From Natronoglomus mannanivorans (lineage in GTDB: Archaea > Halobacteriota > Halobacteria > Halobacteriales > Natrialbaceae), in NCBI GenBank assembly GCA_025517485.1, contig JAOPKB010000015.1, forward strand, positions 99,495 to 163,494: a stretch of DNA of 64,000 bases, given 5' to 3'. Below are positions 36,901-47,073 of this stretch, one piece after another; the first letter of the stretch is position 1; the number at the start of each line of letters is the position of its first letter. Under the pieces are notes generated by a model. The model was not told the DNA's origin and did not search any database. It saw only the letters and a program-made list of their open reading frames with translations. A program made the translations under genes and the position numbers.

Positions 36901-38842
36901 GCTCGAGAAGTCGCGACGCACCGAAAACCCAGAACGGGATTGAAACCTTCGGGCGTCTCAGCACCGATACTGAGGGACACGTCGCGACGCACCGAAAACC
37001 CAGAACGGGATTGAAACATCCACTAGTCGCGGTTGTCCAGATATCAGATCCATGTCGCGACGCACCGAAAACCCAGAACGGGATTGAAACGAGATCACGA
37101 ACAAAGGTCTCCTGCAGTTCTCGTACAGTCGCGACGCACCGAAAACCCAGAACGGGATTGAAACGACCGAGGAGCATTAGCGCCGCGAACCACGCGCCGA
37201 CTGTCGCGACGCACCGAAAACCCAGAACGGGATTGAAACTTGTCGCTCATGCTTCGATCACTCCGCTATCCTCGCGTCGCGACGCACCGAAAACCCAGAA
37301 CGGGATTGAAACCCGCCGTGGGACATCGCCGTGTGCTCGTTCGGGTTGTCGCGACGCACCGAAAACCCAGAACGGGATTGAAACAAGGCCGAGCCGATCA
37401 ACGGCGAGATCAACGCCGAGTCGCGACGCACCGAAAACCCAGAACGGGATTGAAACGGACGGAGACGTACCAGATCACCAGCTACTCCGTTGTCGCGACG
37501 CACCGAAAACCCAGAACGGGATTGAAACCATCGTCTTCCTCTTCGTTCTCTTGGCGCTTCTCGAGTCGCGACGCACCGAAAACCCAGAACGGGATTGAAA
37601 CCGAACCTCGCCGATCTCGTCGAGGAATCGTCGATGGAGTCGCGACGCACCGAAAACCCAGAACGGGATTGAAACAAGTCGTGGGAATCCGGTATCGCGA
37701 CACGACCGGGCGTCGCGACGCACCGAAAACCCAGAACGGGATTGAAACGTCATTGATCTCCCTCGCGCTCGGAACAGCCCACGTGTCGCGACGCACCGAA
37801 AACCCAGAACGGGATTGAAACAATGCCTGCTGCGTACGATGCTCGCCGTCGATCTTGTCGCGACGCACCGAAAACCCAGAACGGGATTGAAACAATCCGG
37901 TCTGTTCTCCGGCGTGATCGGCACGATCCGTCGCGACGCACCGAAAACCCAGAACGGGATTGAAACCCGGACGGTCAGTTTAGGCGTTCAAGTGCGATAC
38001 AGTCGCGACGCACCGAAAACCCAGAACGGGATTGAAACAGGGACAGCGGAAACTCGAGGTCTCTGTCGGTTGGGTCGCGACGCACCGAAAACCCAGAACG
38101 GGATTGAAACGGTCTCAGAACAGGATACCGCTCACGTCGTCGGGTCGCGACGCACCGAAAACCCAGAACGGGATTGAAACGCACCAACTGGGTCTTCGGG
38201 GTGCCGACGACGTGAGGTCGCGACGCACCGAAAACCCAGAACGGGATTGAAACAACTGAAGACGATGAAGACGACGTCGGTGACGATCCACGTCGCGACG
38301 CACCGAAAACCCAGAACGGGATTGAAACTGTTCGAAGAACTATCGGATCGAATAGCGGCCGTAAGTCGCGACGCACCGAAAACCCAGAACGGGATTGAAA
38401 CAAAACTGGTTGTTGGTCGGTTGTCGATGCGTTATAATGTCGCGACGCACCGAAAACCCAGAACGGGATTGAAACGAAAGACGCCGTCGAGAAAGCGGGC
38501 CTCGAGCGCGAGTCGCGACGCACCGAAAACCCAGAACGGGATTGAAACCTATTTCATCGAGTGTTTGCTCGAGAATAGTCCGATGGTCGCGACGCACCGA
38601 AAACCCAGAACGGGATTGAAACTCAGACGACTGCTTCCAGCGGATTCGGTACTGGCCGTTGTCGCGACGCACCGAAAACCCAGAACGGGATTGAAACAAT
38701 CGACGATGGATCGTGAGCGATGTAAATCAGGATGTCGCGACGCACCGAAAACCCAGAACGGGATTGAAACCAGCAAGACGGCGATCCGCTTGAGGAGGAG
38801 CAATCGTCGCGACGCACCGAAAACCCAGAACGGGATTGAAAT
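33903..38842 (+). CRISPR. CRISPR array 2, 68 repeats of 37 bp
   Basis: I count 68 repeats and 67 spacers, mostly 34-39 bases with one of 43 (34962-35004). The repeat begins GTCGCGACGCACCGAAAACC and ends CAGAACGGGATTGAAAC. It shares its last 24 bases and first five with the array 1 repeat but differs in an eight-base block between. The last repeat ends GAAAT instead of GAAAC, marking the distal end. Some spacers are near-duplicates of each other (35042/35855 and 36507/38476), and one matches an array 1 spacer. Open frames crossing the array are artefacts of repeat length. Confidence 0.98.
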
Positions 38843-39212
38843 AGAAGCGTGATATCCTCTCTACCGGCCGAACCCGGAGTCGCAGCAGGAAGAAAATCAC
38901 TGGGATTAGTCTAATCACCGTATTCGTATTAGGTGGTCTCAGTGCAGTTTCCGGACGGCAACATTACGAGTTTAACTGCGAGACAGATGTTTTTGGACGA
39001 TCTACTTCTTTGAGTTACTACTGCCACATTCTATAGCCATATGTAATTTATCTACTGTGTGGTGTCCGTATTCTTGAGATACAGATGTCGTGTCCTATAA
39101 ATCCGCTCCACAGGTGCTGTGTATATTCCCCAGTAGCTACAGAGAGTCACGTTCCAGACCGCGAATTTACTTTGTGATACGCCCAATACCATTACTACAT
39201 TTGTCTTAAGAT
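38843..39212. other. Gap between array 2 and recombinase gene
   Basis: About 370 bases with no convincing frame, promoter or repeat. It includes moderately AT-rich sequence; I see no leftover CRISPR repeats after 38842. Confidence 0.5.
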
Positions 39213-40379
39213 TTAATCTTCAAGAGCGTCGATCGCGTCGTTCAACTCACCCGTCTCGATATCCGAATAGGCCGCTTTCGTCGTCTCGATCGACTTATGA
39301 CGAAGCGCCGTCTGTGCCGTCGTCGGATTCTCCCGATACAGTTCGTCACCGAGCGCTCGGCGAGCGCCGTGTGGTTTGAGATACTCCTCGTCTTCTCCGA
39401 GCCCGATTCCCGCATCCTCACAGAGCTGTTGCATCACTCGTCGAGCGCCGGCAGTCGAGATCGACGGCGGCGCCACCTCGTATTCGCGAAGCAGTTCGTC
39501 GACGTCGTTGTTCGAGAGGAGTGTCTCGATCGTCGACTCAGGGTGATCTCCCTCGAGGCCCTCTCGAAACCGTGCATACTTCGACGGGGCGTGATCGCTC
39601 GGGAACACGGGCCACTCGTCTATCGGCGGCTCGAGGACGTCCTGCCACTGCGAAAGCGCCTCTCGAGGTCGCGACGGTAAGGGTGCAGCCTCGATGTTCC
39701 GTGACTTCCCGAGCACACGGAGCACGCCGTCCTTGAGGTTCACGTCGGACCATCGCAGTCCGTTCCTGGTCTCGTCGCCAGAGACGGCGAACACCTCCGC
39801 ACCACGGACGCCGGTCTTCCCGAGAACGTAGACGATCGCACGGTCGCGCATCCGTTGCTCGAGGATCTGAGACGGCACTCGTGGTGGCTCGAGTGCGGAA
39901 TCGACGCGTCGATCGACGAACTGGAACAACTGCTGGCGATCCGCTGGATCCCAGAACTGGCGCTCGCGTTCACCGCGATCCTCTGGGAGGTTTTCTGTCG
40001 CCCGGTTCTTACGAGCGGGATTCGTATCGAGCAGTCCTTCACGAACACAGTACCCGAGAAAGCCGGCGACGTAGTCGAAGTACGTGTGCGCTGTCGACGC
40101 CGCAATGTCGCCCGCCTCTTCGTCGTCTGCGAGTCTCGAGGTGTACCTGCGACAGTCGTAGACGTCGATCGACTCGACGTCGTCGGTGCCGTTACGAGTG
40201 AGGAAGGTCTCGAACCGATCGAGGACGGGCCGCATGTTGTTGGCCGAGGTATCAGAGAGTGTTCGAAGGTAATCGCTTCGAACCGTTTCGAAGGCCGTTC
40301 CCCCCGGAGTAGGTCGGTTCTGAGTGGAATCCATCGGTTGGGATGACTGTACAACGGTGGGGATAGTAAATTCACTCAT
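39213..40379 (-). CDS. Tyrosine recombinase / integrase (XerC/D-like)
   Basis: A 388-residue site-specific recombinase. The N-terminal core-binding domain (YLRTLSDTSANNMRPVLDRFETFL) is followed by the catalytic domain with TGVRGAEVFAV (first Arg), LGKSRN (Lys), KPHGARRAL (His-x-x-Arg), LRHKSIETTKAAY (His and the nucleophile Tyr). The start at 40379 (MSEFTIPTVV) is preferred to a 29-residue longer frame. It could resolve plasmid dimers or integrate an element; no tRNA or clear attachment site is seen nearby. Its position beside the CRISPR array and IS copies marks a boundary of exchange. Confidence 0.87.
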   Translation of the reverse strand: MSEFTIPTVVQSSQPMDSTQNRPTPGGTAFETVRSDYLRTLSDTSANNMRPVLDRFETFLTRNGTDDVESIDVYDCRRYTSRLADDEEAGDIAASTAHTYFDYVAGFLGYCVREGLLDTNPARKNRATENLPEDRGERERQFWDPADRQQLFQFVDRRVDSALEPPRVPSQILEQRMRDRAIVYVLGKTGVRGAEVFAVSGDETRNGLRWSDVNLKDGVLRVLGKSRNIEAAPLPSRPREALSQWQDVLEPPIDEWPVFPSDHAPSKYARFREGLEGDHPESTIETLLSNNDVDELLREYEVAPPSISTAGARRVMQQLCEDAGIGLGEDEEYLKPHGARRALGDELYRENPTTAQTALRHKSIETTKAAYSDIETGELNDAIDALED

Positions 40380-40697
40380 CATAACTGAGGTAATCCGAAG
40401 TGGGTTCTGGAAATCGAATTTAGGTGTTTTGAGGCTTGTAACCTGAGAATACGTATGATCTACCAATCTATAAACCGGAAAGTGATATACAAAAATACAC
40501 GCCGTGGAAGTTGAGACTACACTGGGCTTAGCGGGGCTGTAATGCGTGGTTTCGAACGACTGGTCGACTGGGAGCTACACCAATTCGACTCTCGAGCGCC
40601 TATTCTCATCATACTACCAACTATTTTTAGAGAAATCCGAGTCTGCTACCAGTGTTTCCACTCAGAACATCGGCGTTTGCCCAGACTGAATGGTCTT

Positions 40698-42374
40698 CTA
40701 CCCGATTCCAGTCTCTTTCTTCAGCAGCGTCAGCGTATTATCGGCCGTCACGATCGGTGCGTGTTCGTACTCTCCGGTCAACTCGACCTACACGAGCAGA
40801 TCAACGGCTCGCCAGATCGAGTACAGGAGACAGGCAAAGGCAAAATAGAAGAATCGCAGTCCGAAGTCCTTCGACGTCGTCGCAGCCATGAACCGCTTGA
40901 TCGATTTGTAGCCGCTCTCGATCTCCCAGCGATAGCCGTACTCTGTAAGGAACCTGCCACCGCGATTCGACATGAATACCGAGTACTGTCGGTGATCATC
41001 GTGGTCGGAATTCTCTTTCCGTCGGTAGACCAGCGTCGTCTGGTGCCACTCGTTGTTCCCGAGATGGAGCTTCCGATCGGTCTCGTAGCGGTCCTGATCA
41101 CGACGGAGCAATCGCTTCGCCTGTGCTTTTTCGCTGGTTTGCATCCGCTTGGGCACGACGTAGGAAAGCCCTCGTTGGCTGATCATCTCCAAAACGTGCT
41201 GACTGTCGAACTCCCGATCCATCAGCACGTTATCGACCTGAACGAGGTTCTCCGCAGAGTTGAGCAGATCTTCGACAATTTCCAGACGTGTCTCGCCCCG
41301 TTTGACGGGACGAGCATCCAGTACGATCGGGACAGCGTTGCCGACTAACTGGACGGTAGCCCACTGATAGGCGTACTCATCGGTTTTCTCTTTTGTTCCG
41401 ATGATCTCGTCTTCGTGGCCCGTTCTATCGCCGGTGAAAGGATCGGCTTCAGTGATGTCGATCGCGATGATCCCTGCTCGGAAGAACTGATCTGTCTCCG
41501 CGACTTCGTTCAGGAGGCTGTCGACGGCCTGTTGGTACATCTCTCTGATCTCCGCGATGGAGAGGGCACAAATCTGTTCGCGATGGGAGTGACCCAACGG
41601 TGTCCGGTCTCGGTTCGACTCGTAGGTGAAGCTGCGAGCTCCCTCGTTGGCAGCGAGATTCTCACGGAGTCCCAGATACGTCTGTAAGCCCCAGTAGGCA
41701 TTCTCGTGGATCTCACACCCCTCACCTCGGTTCAGTGAGAACGCCGGGAAGACGACTCGGCTGACGTGGTCTGTGACTCTCTCTGCCTGTCCCAGAACGC
41801 TCTGCTCGTCCGATGTCGAATCTTCATCGTCACTGTTCCAATACCCGCTCTTCCGCTGGGGTTCGCGTGGGATCGAGACACCCGCGTTCTGGGCCTTGAT
41901 GAGAATCGTCCGCGCAACTGTCTCCACCGTACTACGAAGATCTGCACTGAACCGTTTGTTCCAACTCCGCCATAGCGTCGACTGGTCTGGGACCGTCTCT
42001 AACCCCAGCTGATCGCAGAGCGAGGGATGACGGTTGAAGTACTCAACGAGCGCTGTTACGTGGTCCCACCCGTAGCATTCTTCCAGCACGAACATCCGGA
42101 AGAGTGTGGCCATCTCGTAGCTGGTTGACCCTGCATAGCGGTCGTCTGTGTTGAATTTGAAATATGCCAGCGGGAGCGAACAGACGAACTGCTCGACAGA
42201 GGTGTGGGCGTCGTGCCTGAACCACGTTTCTGCGACGACCCGAACATCCGATTCTAATGCATTGAGCGAGGCTCGATCGTACAACAGTGTCGAATCGTAT
42301 ACTGGCCAGTCAACGTACGATTGGCGGGCGATCTGTCGAAAAACAACTCGTCGTGAGTCGAGAGTCGAAGCCAC
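40698..42374 (-). pseudogene. IS4-superfamily (ISH3-like) transposase with one nonsense codon
   Basis: The DDE transposase reads for 528 codons (40788-42374) and stops at TAG after the residues AVDLLV. The same frame continues for 30 codons (VELTGEYEHAPIVTADNTLTL...) to a second TAG at 40698-40700, suggesting that a CAG or similar codon was lost. Catalytic regions are IIAIDITEADPF (Asp), VLMDREFDSQHV (Asp) and RWEIESGYKSIKRFM (Glu). The C-terminal signature RFMAATTSKDFGLRFFYF resembles ISH3-type haloarchaeal elements. Without its last 30 residues it may still be active. I could not define terminal inverted repeats. Confidence 0.72.
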
Positions 42375-42926
42375 TACAAGACGCTGGCAACGGCACGCTC
42401 AAGAACTTAGCGAAGCACGCGATAAAACTAGCAATGGCGGATAGTATGCACATTGCAAAGAGACGCATGTTGGAGGAGGATCCCATATTATAATATGTAT
42501 AAAATCCGACGAAATGTTTTCTAGTCCGGTTAATTCGCACACCTACCCAACGGCCGATTCACTCAGTCATTCTTGAATCAAGGCTGATCCAGACGAGACC
42601 GTATGCATTGAGAAGGTCAGTCTCAACTACTGCCCACGCGAACGACTTGAGATCGTTAAAGCGTGTTTTTATCGCGGTGTTTCTGATCAGTGACGACCCC
42701 ATCGTGATAGAGGATTTGATGGGGTCTTTCACTCGTCTGAGACGTGTCTCCACTCTAGTTAATCGAATCTTCAAGGACTTACTGACGTCAAACGCGTGAT
42801 CCCACTAGAATCGTACTGAGGTGAATAAACTCTTGAGTATTACCGGCCTTCACCAACTTGCGAAATCTCCAGTAAGAAGCATTAACATTGATTTCCACGA
42901 CCAAGTAAACACATATTTTCAAGAAA
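42375..42926. other. Gap with possible gene remnant
   Basis: About 550 bases between the transposase and sulfatase genes. A minus-strand frame at 42559-42774 (FNDLKSFAWAVVETDLLNAYGL) has a protein-like ring but no recognised family and could be a remnant or the far end of an IS. Otherwise nothing clear. Confidence 0.35.
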
Positions 42927-44267
42927 TCAGTATCCGTTTTCTAGATTCTCTATTTCTGGATCTTCCCCTTCGATATTTTGAATGTATTCTTTGAGCCGAT
43001 TTTGAAGATCTACTCTCGTGTCCCGATAATCTGATCGCCCTGCCAGATTCACAGACTCTTCCGGGTCACGGAACAGGTCATAGAGGTATCGTTCGACGTA
43101 TCTCTCACTTGATTGCTGTCCATTTCCTCCTCGCCATCCTGTTGGAGACGGAGCTGCAATGGCGTATTTCCACCGGTCAGTGCGGATCGCTCGTCCAATT
43201 TGTGAACTACTGATTTGGATGAACGCATCTCTATCTTCGTCTATCGTTCCACCTCGCCTGGCTGGCAAAAGACTTGTCCCATGCATTTCTGAGGGTACCT
43301 CGAGTCCAGCAGCATCAAGCAGGGTTGGTGGTAAATCGATCAAACTTGTTACCTCATCAATATCATTTCCGGAATCGAATCCCGGGCCAGAGAGAATTGT
43401 AGGAACACGGACTGCAGATTCATGAGGCGTACACTTGTACTCGCCTGGACGTGTTCGGAAATGACAACCGTGGTCAGACGTAAATGTGAGAATCGTCTCA
43501 TCTCGGATATTTTTCACGTTGAGCGTCTCTATCAGCCTACTTATACACTCATCAAGCCGCTCAATTATTCCATAATAGTTCGGCAACTCTTGGTACCAGT
43601 TTCCTGGGCGATTTTGGAGATCTGGTGGAACGTATGGGTTATTGGTGTGTCGTTCTGCGTACCCATCTGGTGGAATGAATGACCCCATATCATTTTGATT
43701 GTGTGGTTCTAGATAGGATACGATGAGAAAAAACGGCTCTGACAGCGACTCAATGGCTTCTATCGCATATTCCGTAAATGCATCAGCACGATACCCCTCA
43801 AACCTGATCGGGTCGTTGTTTGAGTCAAACAACTTGCCTTCGGTTGGATGAGTTGTGAACTCGGGTACATCAGCACCGGCCCAGAAATCTGTATATCCTC
43901 CTCGTCTCTCTTCAGGAACCGGTTCATCAAAACTACCAGAAATATGCCAATTGCCGATGAACCCGACATCGTATCCACCATCTTTGAATCGGTGTGCAAG
44001 CGTTGTTTCGTTACTTGATAGGGGGATTGAGTTTCGCCACACACCAGTTTCTGTAGCGAATTTCCCGGTATGGAATGATGCTCTAAAGGGTCCACAAGAC
44101 GGTTGAGTTGTAATTGCTTGGCGTAGGACAGTTCCATCGTTTGCAAGTGAATCTAGGGTGGGTGTAATATCCATCGGGCATCCATAGGCGCCCAGTGTAT
44201 CCCACCGCTGTTGATCCGTCAGAAGAACAATAACGTTCGGCTCCGTTCTGACTGAGCTGGGGGACAT
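42927..44267 (-). CDS. Arylsulfatase-family sulfatase
   Basis: A 446-residue enzyme of the alkaline phosphatase/sulfatase fold. The first strand PNVIVLLTDQQRWDT gives two metal-binding Asp. SCGPFRASFHTG is the Cys-type sulfatase signature, whose Cys is converted to formylglycine. GNWHISG, and FTSDHGCHF with SDHG, provide further active-site residues. It would hydrolyse a sulfate ester. No signal peptide is visible, so it may act inside the cell. It faces the same way as the IclR gene and lies beside an alpha-galactoside transport operon, suggesting use of sulfated galactosides. Substrate is inference. Confidence 0.88.
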   Translation of the reverse strand: MSPSSVRTEPNVIVLLTDQQRWDTLGAYGCPMDITPTLDSLANDGTVLRQAITTQPSCGPFRASFHTGKFATETGVWRNSIPLSSNETTLAHRFKDGGYDVGFIGNWHISGSFDEPVPEERRGGYTDFWAGADVPEFTTHPTEGKLFDSNNDPIRFEGYRADAFTEYAIEAIESLSEPFFLIVSYLEPHNQNDMGSFIPPDGYAERHTNNPYVPPDLQNRPGNWYQELPNYYGIIERLDECISRLIETLNVKNIRDETILTFTSDHGCHFRTRPGEYKCTPHESAVRVPTILSGPGFDSGNDIDEVTSLIDLPPTLLDAAGLEVPSEMHGTSLLPARRGGTIDEDRDAFIQISSSQIGRAIRTDRWKYAIAAPSPTGWRGGNGQQSSERYVERYLYDLFRDPEESVNLAGRSDYRDTRVDLQNRLKEYIQNIEGEDPEIENLENGY

Positions 44268-44677
44268 AATCCCCCCTCAATTAGATAAGACTTATACTTG
44301 ACCGTCTATAACGCGGAAGTCAACTCTATTATATAATCAGCAATAAACCAATACTGAGTTCTTATAGTAGTGTCTCGGGTTTGTTTAAACACATTCTCTT
44401 TTAACTGTTGGAACGCTGTGTATCTAGGGGTCTTTGCCGTTGGTACTTCAGTTCGATAACTTATTTGGAGATAACGCATGGGATTCAGAACCTCGTTCTA
44501 TTTCCACATATTCATATTCTCCCTACTAAATACACTCACTATGAGTTTTATAGTCATGATATCATCTGGATTCATATAATCTGGGGGTTCTCTATCCTTC
44601 CAAAAATTACAAACATATGCTTGTAATGTGTGGGAGTGGGGGGAACAGGTCGGATGATGAATCACGAACCATGACTG
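44268..44677. other. AT-rich gap before sulfatase
   Basis: About 410 bases of AT-rich sequence separate the sulfatase and IclR genes. Promoter elements for the sulfatase presumably lie near its start (TATTATATAATC at about 44328-44339 is TATA-like). No gene seen. Confidence 0.4.
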
Positions 44678-45481
44678 TCACAAATTTTCTTCGTTCGATC
44701 GAATATGATACCGGTTCTGAACAAAGTCAGCAGTACTACTGAGGAGGCTTGTGACATCCGGGTTCGTCATTTTCTCATCCGATTCCTCGGCAAATTTGGA
44801 CACTGTGACGGCAGCAACTGCGTCACCATTTAGGTCCGTTATCGGGGCTGCTGTCGCAACGCGGTTCGATCGGAACTCATTGTGCTCGTGTGCGATCCGG
44901 TTGTTGTACACTCGTTGGAGTTCGTCATATAGATCATCACGGTTTGTGACCGTGTCCTTGGTGAAGCGTTGTAGGTTCTGTTCAAGGATTTGATCCCGAT
45001 ATTCTTCGGGCGTGTATGCAAGGATGGCTTTCCCACTTGCTGTAGCGTGCAGTGGTATCCGCTCGCCTTCTTGAATTTCAATATCGGATGTACTCTCTTC
45101 GGTAACCCGTGAGATGTACACCCCGTACCCGTGCTCTTTGATAACGAGACTTGCTACTTTGCCGGTCGCTTCAGCAAGTTTCTGCAGTGGTTCGTGAGAA
45201 ATGTCGTAGATCGGCATGCGTGCTCGTACGGCTACACCGAGTTCGAGGAAACTAACGCTAAGACGATACCCCTGCTCATCTTTAACGACGAATCCGAGTT
45301 CCCGAAGTGTTGTGAGGTGTTTGTGGATCGTTCCCTTCGCCATCTCTAGTTCTTCTGCGAGTTCACTCACGCCTGCGTTTCCGTGAGCGTTGAGTGCACG
45401 TATTATCCGAAAACTCGTTATGGTCGTTTTCGCTTGCGCCCCGTCGAGGTTCGTTACGCGGTGATCGTCAGGGATGTCCAT
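44678..45481 (-). CDS. IclR family transcriptional regulator
   Basis: A 267-residue regulator. The N-terminal winged helix is typical (TSFRIIRALNAHGNAGVSELAEELEMAKGTIHKHLTTLRELGFV). The C-terminal effector domain carries the usual IclR features (LAEATGKVASLVIKEH, GERIPLHATASGKAILAYTPEE, and a closing NLNGDAVAAVTVSKF-type segment with Asp-Leu-Asn-Gly). It diverges from the ABC transporter operon across a 256-base gap, so it very likely controls that operon and perhaps the sulfatase. The ligand would be a galactoside or its breakdown product. Confidence 0.93.
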   Translation of the reverse strand: MDIPDDHRVTNLDGAQAKTTITSFRIIRALNAHGNAGVSELAEELEMAKGTIHKHLTTLRELGFVVKDEQGYRLSVSFLELGVAVRARMPIYDISHEPLQKLAEATGKVASLVIKEHGYGVYISRVTEESTSDIEIQEGERIPLHATASGKAILAYTPEEYRDQILEQNLQRFTKDTVTNRDDLYDELQRVYNNRIAHEHNEFRSNRVATAAPITDLNGDAVAAVTVSKFAEESDEKMTNPDVTSLLSSTADFVQNRYHIRSNEENL

Positions 45482-45737
45482 ACTGACGGCAACGCATCAA
45501 AGAGGTAAATATGTTCATGATACGTGAACCCGAATTCCACTTATTTCCCGTTATACTCCATTTCACATTAACTAGTGTTATTTTATCCCTCGGGGTGACT
45601 GACTCGTTCATGAACTATGAAACACACCGTTTACGAGCTGCTATACTCTAACCCCGCATTCGACGAAGAGCACGTGAGTGGACGACTACATTGAGTACAA
45701 ACATTTATGTACAACCGGAAGAAAATCCAGAGCAGAC
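45482..45737. promoter_or_regulatory. Divergent promoter region iclR / ABC operon
   Basis: For the ABC operon a TATA-like ACATTTATGTAC (about 45707-45718) lies about 20-30 bases before the binding-protein start at 45738, consistent with a leaderless transcript. The symmetry of that sequence (ACAT..ATGT) makes it a possible operator as well. Confidence 0.45.
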
Positions 45738-47051
45738 ATGGTACGGTATGAGTTGCCACGGCGATCAGTGTTAGGTACAGCAGCAGGACTCTCCATTGCT
45801 GGATTAGCAGGTTGTTTTGGTGATGACGATTCTGACGACGGTAGTGGCGACGACATCGACGGCGAGAGCCTCGGGGAAGGAGACATCGAACTTGAGTTTT
45901 CGACCTCTGGTGGAGGCGTTGAGCGTGAAACCGTCGAATCACAGCTCGAGAGTTACGCTGATGCGAACGAAGACATCTCCGTCGAGTTCCTCCACATTCC
46001 GGAGAACTACGAAGATCGATTGCAAACGATGATGGGGGCCGATGAGGAACCGGATGCGTTCTTCGTCGGTCAGGAAGCTGTTTCCGCGTACGCCGACGCT
46101 GGAACTGTTGCCGACCTCGAGGGAGACTTTGACCAGGACATTCTGGACGACTTCGATCAGGACGTACTGGACGCGATGACACCGACTGATGGACTTCCTT
46201 ATATCCCTAAAGACTTCCAGACTCTCGGTGTGATGTACAACCGAGAGGTATTCGCCGACGCGGGTTATGGGGAGTTCCCCGAAACGTGGAGTGAATTCCG
46301 CGACGCACTAGAGAACATTCAGGATGCAGGCGTCGTCGACTACCCATACGTCGAATTCGGTTCTGACCTGTTCGCGGGCTACATCTGGTACGCTTGGCTC
46401 GCCGCAAACGGTGGACAGGTCATGAACGACGATCGGACGGAGTGTGTCGTCGCTTCCGAGGAGGCCGAGGAAGTACTCGAGTTCATAGTCGAACTTCGGG
46501 AGGACGACCTCATGGGGATCGATTCGGAAGTGTCCGCAGAGACTGAGGACGGACGACTCGCAGAAGAACAGACTGCGATGGTTACTGGTGGCGGCTGGGT
46601 CCTCTCCGAGGCGAAGTCGAATTATCCGGACTTCGAAGACAATATTGGTGTCGCCCAGCCACCCCGTCCTGACGATGAAGAATACGGAAACTTCGTCTTC
46701 GGTGCCGGGTTCTCCGTGTCCAACAATACCGAATATTATGAGGAATCAGTGGGTCTCGTCGAATACCTGCTAGGTGACGGTATCATGCCGTGGTTGGAGA
46801 CGGGGATCGCGATCCCTATTCACGAGTCGCTTCGAGACGAGGTCGAACTCTATGAAGAGGACGATCGGTACGAGACATTCTTCGAGATGGCCGACAGCCC
46901 CCGTCTCGGTTCATGGGAGTTCGGACCCCACACCCGTGAAATCTTCAACATTATCAACCCCCAAATAGAGGGTGTCCTACAAGGTCAGGTCGAACCCATG
47001 GATGCCCTCGAAACAATTGAGAACGAAGTGAACAACACGATCGAAGAATAA
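45738..47051 (+). CDS. Sugar ABC transporter substrate-binding lipoprotein
   Basis: A 437-residue extracellular solute-binding protein (family 1). The start at 45738 gives a clean Tat lipoprotein signal: ELPRRSVLGTAAGLSIAGL with lipobox LAGC; a longer frame lacks this. The mature part has the binding-protein pattern (NEDISVEFLHIPENYEDRLQTMM, DAFFVGQEAV, GVMYNREVFADAGYGEFPETWSEF). It would deliver an oligosaccharide to the permeases encoded next. Given the GH4 alpha-galactosidase at the end of the operon, alpha-galactosides such as melibiose or raffinose are the likely cargo. Confidence 0.92.
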   Translation: MVRYELPRRSVLGTAAGLSIAGLAGCFGDDDSDDGSGDDIDGESLGEGDIELEFSTSGGGVERETVESQLESYADANEDISVEFLHIPENYEDRLQTMMGADEEPDAFFVGQEAVSAYADAGTVADLEGDFDQDILDDFDQDVLDAMTPTDGLPYIPKDFQTLGVMYNREVFADAGYGEFPETWSEFRDALENIQDAGVVDYPYVEFGSDLFAGYIWYAWLAANGGQVMNDDRTECVVASEEAEEVLEFIVELREDDLMGIDSEVSAETEDGRLAEEQTAMVTGGGWVLSEAKSNYPDFEDNIGVAQPPRPDDEEYGNFVFGAGFSVSNNTEYYEESVGLVEYLLGDGIMPWLETGIAIPIHESLRDEVELYEEDDRYETFFEMADSPRLGSWEFGPHTREIFNIINPQIEGVLQGQVEPMDALETIENEVNNTIEE

Positions 47052-47073
47052 GCAGGATCGCACAGAACTCCAC

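Noticed and set aside
33785..38918. Long open frames across array 2
   Set aside because: Same cause as for array 1; the peptides are translations of the repeat separated by spacer sequence.
39213..40379. An attachment site or tRNA gene beside the recombinase
   Set aside because: I looked for tRNA-like sequence and direct repeats around the gene and saw none that could be supported by eye.
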